From: DATKLX01 sp035542155
GTDB lineage: Bacteria; Chloroflexota; Anaerolineae; Anaerolineales; Anaerolineaceae
DNA: 21,345 nucleotides
Direction: 5' to 3'
NCBI GenBank assembly: GCA_035542155.1
Contig: DATKLX010000134.1
Coordinates: forward strand, 1 to 21,345
Both the position numbers and the translations under genes were made by a program. The notes beneath the pieces are model-generated. The model had not been told where the DNA came from. It saw only the letters and a program-made list of their open reading frames with translations, and did not search any database. Positions 6,653-13,085 of this stretch are shown here, piece after piece (the stretch's first letter is position 1; each line of letters begins with the position of its first letter).

Positions 6653-7621
6653 TTATAGAGTTTTTAGCTCATTCTTCGCTATTTTGCGTTGAAAAATCAC
6701 ACTGGTGGTATGAATCTGGAATCCTGCTTTCGAATACAGCTCAACAGCGCCAGTCTGGTTATCAGCATCCACATTGAGTCCTACGAGATCATGGCCCAGA
6801 TCTGCCGCTTTCCGCAGGGCAGCGGCTATCAACAAGGACCCCAGGCCCCGTTTTCTCCAGGGTTTTCGGACGAAAACCAGATCGATCCACCCTAAATTTC
6901 GCCGGAATTTTTCTCGAGCCTGCATTCCCATCTCGTTGATACAACCCCCAACGAGCTGATCTTTTTCCCAGAGTAAAACACTGTTCCTCGATTCTAGCTT
7001 CCCCGTCTCAAACCGGCTTCGCAGAACAGAAAATGGAATTTGAGAATATCCCCAATGTTCCTCAAACGCCTCCGCAGCCGCGCTCCATACCGCAGACGCA
7101 ATGCTCAATCGATCCCAGCTTTGCAGACGTAACCCTTGTGGCAATGAAAATATCGGGATTTCTCCTTTCAGACCTCGGACCATTTCAAAATAATAACGGG
7201 CCGGTTTAAATCCCATTCTCTGAAAAAGGTTTAAGGACTGAGGCTGACTGGAATCAGCCTTGGCGGTCAGGGTGATGGATTGTCCTCCAATTGACGTTAC
7301 CAACTCCTCTGCTTTGTGTCCCTGCTCTTTTAAAAGGGATGAGCCAATACCCATCCCCCGAAAGGCTGGATGAACGATGCAACTGGTTTGATAAAGGTAA
7401 TTCCTCGATCCTTCCTTGAAAACACCCACGCCGTAGCCGACCACCCCCGCTCCTGACGCCCGGACAACCCACTGATCGCTGTGGTTATCTTCATAGCGAG
7501 TGCGTAAGTCCATTTCTGAAGGCGTGTGTAGAGACTGGTCTTCTCGCGATGCAGCGTACATGCACGCCAGAACACCGGCCAGGTCATTTTCTTCGAGCCT
7601 GCTAACTTGAACAGTAGCCAT
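6653..7621 (-). CDS. Tandem GNAT-family N-acetyltransferase
   Basis: From ATG 7621 the protein has 322 residues and contains two GNAT folds. The first has the acetyl-CoA loop V-H-P-A-F-R-G-M-G-I-G-S-S-L-L (about 88-102). The second has V-F-V-R-K-P-W-R-K-R-G-L-G-S-L-L (about 250-265) followed by L-N-V-D-A-D-N-Q-T-G-A-V-E-L-Y-S-K-A-G-F, the usual C-terminal GNAT element. Two fused GNAT domains also occur in mycothiol synthase (MshD) and some antibiotic acetyltransferases, but no other mycothiol gene is linked and the substrate is unknown. The longer reading from 7711 is rejected because it crosses a terminator and the promoter. No ribosome binding site is present; the promoter is so close that the mRNA should be leaderless or nearly so. 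ctaA follows after 51 bp. Confidence 0.88.
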   Translation of the reverse strand: MATVQVSRLEENDLAGVLACMYAASREDQSLHTPSEMDLRTRYEDNHSDQWVVRASGAGVVGYGVGVFKEGSRNYLYQTSCIVHPAFRGMGIGSSLLKEQGHKAEELVTSIGGQSITLTAKADSSQPQSLNLFQRMGFKPARYYFEMVRGLKGEIPIFSLPQGLRLQSWDRLSIASAVWSAAAEAFEEHWGYSQIPFSVLRSRFETGKLESRNSVLLWEKDQLVGGCINEMGMQAREKFRRNLGWIDLVFVRKPWRKRGLGSLLIAAALRKAADLGHDLVGLNVDADNQTGAVELYSKAGFQIHTTSVIFQRKIAKNELKTL

Positions 7622-7631
7622 CTGGAAATAA

Positions 7632-7659
7632 GTTATAATGCAAAAAATGGCGCTGTCAA
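7632..7659 (-). promoter_or_regulatory. Strong sigma-70-like promoter of the GNAT gene (near-leaderless)
   Basis: On the minus strand TTGACA (7654-7659), 16 nt, TATAAC (7632-7637): six and five matches of six. Transcription should start near 7625, about 4 nt before the ATG at 7621, leaving no room for a ribosome binding site. Confidence 0.75.
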
Positions 7660-7667
7660 GTAATTTG

Positions 7668-7707
7668 AAAAAAGGAGGGGCTGCCTCTCCTCCAGAGTGA
7701 CAGCCCC
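7668..7707 (-). terminator. Intrinsic terminator of the subtilase gene
   Basis: On the minus strand the stem is formed by 7701-7707 and 7677-7683 (GGGGCTG / CAGCCCC, 7 bp), with an inner CTCT/AGAG pairing in the 17 nt loop. TCC and six T residues follow (7668-7673). It lies 24 bp after the protease stop and just before the GNAT promoter. Confidence 0.85.
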
Positions 7708-7730
7708 GCAACGGTGGTTAAAAAGGGCGG

Positions 7731-9506
7731 TTATTTTACGGCATTATAAGCATTTACTAAACCTGCTCCATAAGCTTCTCTATCACTGATTGCCTTGCCA
7801 CCCAGATGGCAGTAGCCAGTGTCGCAAGGTAAACCTGAAAAATCGCCTGAAGAAGTATCTGAGGCGCTCAATCCAGGGGTTTTATTACCTTCAATTTCCT
7901 TGGCGCTTTCCTTCAGTAGAAATTCCAGCAAAGCCGGATTCCTTCGAGCTCGTGGGTTCGCGCTGGCAATCAAGGCCGCCACAGCGGAAACGTGGGGAGT
8001 GGCCATCGAAGTGCCCTGGATCGTGGAATAGCACTCGTCGGCATAGAATTCCGGGCCCAGGTTGACAAAGCAGGGGATTTCCAACGCCCAATTTGAGGTG
8101 ATGCTAAACGTTTCCCAGGCGTTAGTCCCGTCATCGGGGGTATAAGGAAAGCCGGGCGTGCCGCCGCGATCCCAATACGGGAGGTTGAACTTGCGTGCTC
8201 CACCGGGTGCGGCTACATCGATTCTTGGCCCGTAGTTGCTGTAATAAGCTAGCTGGTTTTGCTTACCGGCTCCAAAAGGCTGGTGAGGGTCTGATACTGG
8301 TTTGCAGGTAGCATTAATGTTGTTTGCTGTCTCATCGCTGCAAGTCTCGGAGGTCGGATTCACGACATTCCCGGTAGAGGCCACATCCACGACGCCAGGG
8401 ATTCCGCCGGGATTCTCATACCAGCCAAATAGATCGGCAAAATCGGCTGCCGAAGTTCCAGGCGCGGTCAGTGGACCGTGGCTGAGAACCTTTCCACCTG
8501 GCCCTACCCGAAGATGTTCATTCCCCGCTGCGGCAACGATGAGTGTGCCTTTCGACCTTGCATATGCGACTGTATTGATATACTGGTCGAAAATCAATTT
8601 TTGCTCAGGATCGGTTAAATCCAGGTATCCTCCGAAAGAGATGCTGACGATGTTGATCCCATGATCGGCGGCGTAGAGGAAAGCATCCAGGATCTCCGAA
8701 TCGTATGCATATCCGCACCATTGGGAAATTTTCAAAGCGACCAGCCCCACGTTGGGAGCAATCCCATTGATCCCTACTCCGTCCAGGGCGGCGGCAATAT
8801 TGCCACCAATCCAGCTTCCATGCCCGTTCCAATCTGTTTTTTCCGGACCGCCAAACATCGTAGCAAAATCGGCATCAGAGTAACCAAAATAGGTTGTACA
8901 AAGGGGTGGATCTTCAGTATCGGTGAAATCGACTACATCGATAACTTTGCTCGCCAGCTCAGAATGGGTGAAGTCAAGGCCCGTGTCAGCCACACCGACC
9001 AACACCGCTGGTTTTCCGGTGGTAATTTTCCAGGCCTTCGGCGCCTGAATCCGGTCGAAATCCCACATGAGCCCTTTCAGGTCGAATGCTGGATCAGGGT
9101 TAACTTGATTGGGTTTGGACGCCTTACCCAGGTCAATCCGGTTCAACGACGGAGTGGTATTTGGTCCTGCGGCAGGTTGTTGTTCTGGTGGGACGATTTT
9201 GACAATTCGATCCAGAGCTACTCCAGTAGCATGGGGAGAAGCAGCCAGTTCGTTCTTCAAGGAAGCCGTGCCCTCTATCACGAGCTGAAAAACCTGTGCT
9301 TCTTCCTTGAGGATTCTGCCTCCTTTGGCCTTGACTTCATCGCGGAGTTTTGCAAATTCTGCGGAGTCTTTCGCGACTACTACAATCCTGTGTTTTTCAT
9401 CGTTTTTTGCGGAGGCAGCGATACCAGGAATGGCAACGTTCAGCGTCAGCAGCATTGCAATCATTGCCACAAGATTGATTACTCGCCAAACAAATCTTGG
9501 AACCAT
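7731..9506 (-). CDS. Secreted S8 family serine protease (subtilase)
   Basis: A 591-residue preproprotein from ATG 9506, which has a perfect AGGAGGG ribosome binding site (9512-9518) 5 nt away; the 16 extra residues of the longer reading are therefore unlikely. Residues 1-33 are a Sec signal peptide (V-P-R-F-V-W-R, a hydrophobic core, then A-A-S-A). Residues about 38-105 resemble an I9-type inhibitor propeptide. The catalytic domain has D174 (V-A-D-T-G-L-D), H229 (N-G-H-G-S), the oxyanion N329 (A-A-A-G-N-E) and the nucleophile S500 (G-T-S-M-A-T-P-H-V). A loop of about 120 residues with several cysteines lies between N329 and S500. There is no sorting signal or C-terminal repeat, so the enzyme is probably released. 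It likely degrades external protein for nutrition; the gene is monocistronic, with its own promoter, long leader and terminator. Confidence 0.95.
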   Translation of the reverse strand: MVPRFVWRVINLVAMIAMLLTLNVAIPGIAASAKNDEKHRIVVVAKDSAEFAKLRDEVKAKGGRILKEEAQVFQLVIEGTASLKNELAASPHATGVALDRIVKIVPPEQQPAAGPNTTPSLNRIDLGKASKPNQVNPDPAFDLKGLMWDFDRIQAPKAWKITTGKPAVLVGVADTGLDFTHSELASKVIDVVDFTDTEDPPLCTTYFGYSDADFATMFGGPEKTDWNGHGSWIGGNIAAALDGVGINGIAPNVGLVALKISQWCGYAYDSEILDAFLYAADHGINIVSISFGGYLDLTDPEQKLIFDQYINTVAYARSKGTLIVAAAGNEHLRVGPGGKVLSHGPLTAPGTSAADFADLFGWYENPGGIPGVVDVASTGNVVNPTSETCSDETANNINATCKPVSDPHQPFGAGKQNQLAYYSNYGPRIDVAAPGGARKFNLPYWDRGGTPGFPYTPDDGTNAWETFSITSNWALEIPCFVNLGPEFYADECYSTIQGTSMATPHVSAVAALIASANPRARRNPALLEFLLKESAKEIEGNKTPGLSASDTSSGDFSGLPCDTGYCHLGGKAISDREAYGAGLVNAYNAVK

Positions 9507-9655
9507 ACTTACCCTCCTATAGAAAAATGTTCTGGCCAAAATTGAAATCGTCAAAAGATTTTCTCTGACGTTTAGCCATTCAATAGAAAAGAAGGAAAGC
9601 TGATAACCGTGGGGTTATCCGAAAAGCAAGTGGATACTCCCCCATCTATTGCTCA
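9507..9655 (-). promoter_or_regulatory. Long structured 5' leader of the subtilase mRNA
   Basis: About 150 nt lie between the predicted transcription start and the ATG. Within it GATAACC/GGTTATC (9613-9619 with 9602-9608, loop of 4) form a perfect 7 bp hairpin, and CAATAG/CTATTG (9646-9651 with 9581-9586) can close a larger domain around it. I could not match this to a known riboswitch class; regulation is inference. Confidence 0.4.
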
Positions 9656-9661
9656 GATTAC

Positions 9662-9690
9662 AATATATATCTAGCCTGGGGGATTGTCAA
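9662..9690 (-). promoter_or_regulatory. Sigma-70-like promoter of the subtilase gene
   Basis: Minus strand TTGACA (9685-9690), 17 nt, TATATT (9662-9667): six and five matches with ideal spacing, predicting a start near 9655. Confidence 0.75.
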
Positions 9691-9742
9691 GTATTAATAT
9701 CTATCTTACCGGATAAATCTCCTGAAGAGATCTCCTTCTTTT

Positions 9743-10675
9743 TCATTGCTTTCCAACCATTTGGCTCAATCGTTCATAGACATCTTGCTCTGTGATCCTT
9801 TTTCCAGTGCCCCCTAATTCAAGTGTGGAAAGGCCTCCCACGATATTCCCCCACTTCAGGCATTCTTCTAGTGATTTCCCCGTCAGCCAGGCCTTCAGAA
9901 ACCCCGCGTTGAAACAATCCCCGGCTCCGGTTGTATCCACAGGCGAAATTTCCAGAGCCGGGATGTAGACCAGCGTTTCACCTTTCTTCAGGGCATAGGC
10001 TCCATTCCTGCCATCCTTAACCACCAGGAGAGGTACCAGGTCGGCTAGCGCGCGGATTCCTTCCAGCAGATCCTGTTTCCCGGTCAGCCGGCGTACCTCA
10101 CGCGCGTTTGGTAAAAAGATGTCGCTGAGCTGGATTGCTTTGCGAACCTCAGGATTGTCCAACGATGCATTTTCTACAGAATTCCCGTCCATGATGACTT
10201 TGATCCGCTTGGCCTTGAGCAGCAGGGAACCGGCGTCTAGGGCCGGACCGGTATAAATCCCGGGAATATACAGATAGCGGGTCGAGATCCCCGGCAGGGC
10301 CTTGATGACTGCCGGTATGGCTGGCGAAAGGTCGTAAAAAGCGATGAAAGCCCGATCCGTGGGGTAAGATAGCGAAACGGTGATATTACGCAATGGACAG
10401 GCATTCTGCCGAAACAGCCTGTCATCCAGACCTTCCTTTTTCGTTTCGGCCAGAACATAGCGGCTGAATTCGTCCGAACCAAAATCACAGGCCCAACCGA
10501 CGCGGATCCCCAGGCGGTGCATTGCCACCGCGGTATTATACGGCCCACCTGGGATCATTTCGAATCCCTTCGAGACGATCTCTACTCCCAGTTCGGGCAT
10601 TTTGGGCAGCCCGGTGAAAATCAAATCCAGGCAGTAATCCCCCACGACCACCACATCATAGGTATCCACAGCCAT
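9743..10675 (-). CDS. PfkB family carbohydrate kinase
   Basis: A 310-residue ribokinase/PfkB-fold enzyme. The family features are V-G-D-Y-C-L-D near the N terminus (11-17), the sugar-binding G-G at 43-44 with N47, a P-N-x-x-E at 189-193, and the signature D-T-T-G-A-G-D-C-F-N-A-G-F (247-259) with the anion hole and catalytic base D253. These enzymes transfer phosphate from ATP to a sugar or nucleoside hydroxyl; the exact sugar cannot be read from the motifs. The gene starts 9 bp after the GH4 stop, and its GGGG ribosome binding site overlaps that stop, so it is translationally close-coupled as the last gene of the PIG-L/GH4/PfkB cluster. A role in phosphorylating the sugar handled by the other two enzymes is likely. 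Confidence 0.9.
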   Translation of the reverse strand: MAVDTYDVVVVGDYCLDLIFTGLPKMPELGVEIVSKGFEMIPGGPYNTAVAMHRLGIRVGWACDFGSDEFSRYVLAETKKEGLDDRLFRQNACPLRNITVSLSYPTDRAFIAFYDLSPAIPAVIKALPGISTRYLYIPGIYTGPALDAGSLLLKAKRIKVIMDGNSVENASLDNPEVRKAIQLSDIFLPNAREVRRLTGKQDLLEGIRALADLVPLLVVKDGRNGAYALKKGETLVYIPALEISPVDTTGAGDCFNAGFLKAWLTGKSLEECLKWGNIVGGLSTLELGGTGKRITEQDVYERLSQMVGKQ

Positions 10676-10684
10676 CAGAATCCC

Positions 10685-12055
10685 CTATGCCAGAGTCGGG
10701 AATAAATCCCCATGGCAGCGCAGGTAACCGTCCAGGATGGATTTCGCCAGGGAAGAGTCGGCAACAAGGGGATGAATCGTCAGGGCTTGGACCGCCTTCG
10801 CATACGAGCCTTCCAACACTGCCTCGATCGTCAACCGCTCGTAATTCTTCACCTGCTTCATCAGACCCAGGCAGTGCCCGGGAATCGCCCCGACCGCCAG
10901 AGGCCGGATATAGCCCTTACCGATATAGGCTGGGACCTCGACCACATCCGATTTCTCCATTCCCTGGATAGCGCCCTGGTCGAGAATATTCAGAGGAATC
11001 GGCCGTGATCCTCCACCCTGTAAGGCTTCGATCAAATCCAGAGCAACTCCGGCATAGCCCTCGCTGGTAATCGCCTCGATCACCTGCGGATCGAGATCTG
11101 CCAGATTTTGCGCCTTTCCGGTTTCGGTTATCATATACGTTCCACCGCGCGTGTCCAGATAGGCCTGGTAGCAGTCCTGCATCCCTTCGAAATCTTCCTT
11201 TTCCCGCAGAACGCGCAGGTTCTTAAACAGCTCCGCGTTCAGGCGTGAGATCTGCTCCCCACGCGATTCCCCGCCCTTGAGGATATTGCCTACCGATTGC
11301 CTGGTATTGTAGTAATAATACAGGTATTCGTTGGGGATCATCCCCAGGCCAGTTAAAAAATCGGCTGAGAACGGCAGCTCGCGAATTCCACCGTGCCGCG
11401 AAATCATCCGCAAAAGTTCGGGTAAATAGTCTCTCTCCTGGACCATGATGCGCCGGATCCATCCAAGGTGGTTCAGGCCAAAATAATCCAGAAATACTTC
11501 TTCTACAGGAACGTGAAGCATCGCCGCAGCCGCCCGCTGCATGGTCCCAGGGGCATCACAGATCCCGACGGCGCGCTTCCAACCGGCTTCACGGAGGATG
11601 ACCTCCGCCAGCAGGCCGGCGGGGTTGGCAAAGTTGACTAACCAGGCCTGCGGGCACAGCTCGCGCATCATATCGATGTAACCCAACAGGACAGGGATCG
11701 TCCGCATCGCCATGGCGAAGCCGCCCGGTCCGGTCGTTTCCTGGCCCAGAACTCCCAGATTCAGCGGGATGCGCTCGTCCATTGCGCGCGATTCGATCCC
11801 ACCCACCCGGAAGGTGGTGATCACGTAATCGGCCCCGCGCAGCGCCTGGCGGGCGTCGATCGTGCGGTGGATTCCAAAAGCGAGCCGGCCGCTGGTTTCT
11901 ATGGGCGCGGTCAGGGCTCCGATCAAGTCCAGGCGCTCCGGGTCGATATCCATCAACCACAGCTCGCTCAGGCCGATTCTCTTCTGGCGTAACGCCATTG
12001 CCTGGACGATTAACGGCGTCCGCACTCCGGCTGCCCCCAGGATCGCAATTTTCAT
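10685..12055 (-). CDS. Glycoside hydrolase family 4 (6-phospho-beta-glucosidase-like)
   Basis: From ATG 12055 (GGAGG ribosome binding site about 9 nt before) the protein has 456 residues, typical for GH4. The N-terminal Rossmann fold (M-K-I-A-I-L-G-A-A-G-V-R-T-P) binds NAD; the G-Q-E-T-T-G-P-G-G-F block (104-113), N-F-A-N-P-A-G (141-147), metal-ligand C166 in G-I-C-D-A-P and H196 in G-L-N-H-L-G-W are all family signatures. GH4 enzymes cleave by an NAD- and Mn-dependent oxidation-elimination route. The sequence resembles the 6-phospho-beta-glucosidase/LicH/ChbF branch more than alpha-galactosidases. The metal-site motif here is C-D-A-P where C-N-x-P is common. The 27-residue upstream extension to 12136 is rejected because it overlaps the deacetylase and precedes the ribosome binding site. 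It is the middle gene of the cluster. Confidence 0.92.
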   Translation of the reverse strand: MKIAILGAAGVRTPLIVQAMALRQKRIGLSELWLMDIDPERLDLIGALTAPIETSGRLAFGIHRTIDARQALRGADYVITTFRVGGIESRAMDERIPLNLGVLGQETTGPGGFAMAMRTIPVLLGYIDMMRELCPQAWLVNFANPAGLLAEVILREAGWKRAVGICDAPGTMQRAAAAMLHVPVEEVFLDYFGLNHLGWIRRIMVQERDYLPELLRMISRHGGIRELPFSADFLTGLGMIPNEYLYYYYNTRQSVGNILKGGESRGEQISRLNAELFKNLRVLREKEDFEGMQDCYQAYLDTRGGTYMITETGKAQNLADLDPQVIEAITSEGYAGVALDLIEALQGGGSRPIPLNILDQGAIQGMEKSDVVEVPAYIGKGYIRPLAVGAIPGHCLGLMKQVKNYERLTIEAVLEGSYAKAVQALTIHPLVADSSLAKSILDGYLRCHGDLFPTLA

Positions 12056-12116
12056 GAAATAAACCTCCAGGAAATAGAGCAATGAACAGACAATCAGAGA
12101 CCAGGAAGTGGAAAGT

Positions 12117-12920
12117 CTAGTCGGGAAACTCCCCATTCAGGAGCATTTCAACAAGTTGGTGATATCGCTCGTAGCGATATGCTTCACCATATTGGTAGCC
12201 AGCCTGCTTTCCGATGTGGGCTGCCTGGAAGCGCTGCCCCCAGGTCAGAGCAGCCAGCGAATCATTTGCTATTCCGCCCGGGATCGCGCTCAAGTCCAGG
12301 CCTGCCTGCCTGGCCTGGCGGAGGATCCCTTCGACCAGAAACACCACCTGGCTCTTGTGCTCCGCCAGGGCTGCCATTTTTCGTTCGAATGTGGCAGTGA
12401 TGTCCACAATCTTGTTGGCATGGGGGTTATGCTCGGCATAAAAGTATTTTTCGGCGACGAAATGCGGTTTCAGACCCTCTACGGCATGCTCGGGATAAAC
12501 CAGCGGCAGGCCGGCGTATTCCACAGCCTCCGCGGCGGCCCGCGCAACCTGGCGGTGGTCCGGGTGGGTCTCCAGTGTTCCGAAAGGATCCTCCGCCACC
12601 ACCACGTCCGGGCAGGTCCGCCGGATCTGGCGGATAAACTCCTCGCGGAGTGCGCCGGCTGGCAGGCAGTCAAGCTCAAAATCAGGATGGCCTAAAAAAA
12701 CCGGGGGGTCCGCGCCCAAAACCTCTGCGGCACGGTGGGCCTCTTCAACCCGGATTGGGACCAGCTCTTCCTTGCTATACTGGTAAGATCCATAGCGCCC
12801 ATCCGTGGCGATCACGATGATCACCCGGCCGCCCTGTTGGGTGAACTGCGCCAGCAGCCCACCGGCATAATATTCCGCATCGTCGGGGTGGGGCATCAGC
12901 GCCAGTACTGTTTTTGGCAT
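12117..12920 (-). CDS. PIG-L family (LmbE-like) N-acetylglucosaminyl deacetylase
   Basis: A 267-residue zinc deacetylase of the PIG-L/LmbE family. The N terminus has M-P-H-P-D-D-A-E with Zn ligands H11 and D14 and catalytic base D13; the third ligand is H122 in T-H-P-D-H-R. Members remove the acetyl group from N-acetylglucosamine in glycolipids, thiols (MshB, BshB) or diacetylchitobiose (archaeal Dac). It begins the cluster, 61 bp before the GH4 gene, with an AAAGGA ribosome binding site. Its genomic link to a GH4 glycosidase and a sugar kinase argues for sugar catabolism rather than thiol synthesis, but this is inference. It is divergent from mrfA across a 165 bp gap. Confidence 0.92.
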   Translation of the reverse strand: MPKTVLALMPHPDDAEYYAGGLLAQFTQQGGRVIIVIATDGRYGSYQYSKEELVPIRVEEAHRAAEVLGADPPVFLGHPDFELDCLPAGALREEFIRQIRRTCPDVVVAEDPFGTLETHPDHRQVARAAAEAVEYAGLPLVYPEHAVEGLKPHFVAEKYFYAEHNPHANKIVDITATFERKMAALAEHKSQVVFLVEGILRQARQAGLDLSAIPGGIANDSLAALTWGQRFQAAHIGKQAGYQYGEAYRYERYHQLVEMLLNGEFPD

Positions 12921-13044
12921 GCGATGATCCTTTCGTTGTAACGGGATAGTAGTTTTGGATGCGTTACCCAGTTAGCCCGTCCCCGAAAGTATAATCCAAA
13001 CAGGCGGGAAACGGGTCTCGGTTCTCGTTTTCCCAAATTCATTC

Positions 13045-13072
13045 TTGCGCCTTCCTCCATTCCATGTACAAT
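13045..13072 (+). promoter_or_regulatory. Possible promoter of mrfAB, close to the start codon
   Basis: TTGCGC (13045-13050), 16 nt, TACAAT (13067-13072). The -10 is good (five of six), the -35 poor (three of six). A start near 13079 would leave a leader of about 7 nt before ATG 13086, and no ribosome binding site is visible. No recognisable LexA box was found. Confidence 0.45.
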
Positions 13073-13085
13073 AGATCAAGCACAT

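Noticed and set aside
7622..7711. N-terminal extension of the tandem GNAT protein
   Set aside because: It would run through the subtilase terminator and the GNAT promoter.
8661..9545. A 294-codon open frame antisense to the subtilase
   Set aside because: It overlaps the catalytic domain and signal peptide codons of a clear S8 protease; its translation has no recognisable feature.
9720..9742. GAGATCTC palindrome after the PfkB gene as a terminator
   Set aside because: The stem is short and no T-tract follows on the minus strand.
12921..13085. LexA/SOS box for mrfAB
   Set aside because: No GAAC-N4-GTTC-like or CTG-N10-CAG-like palindrome was found in the divergent region.
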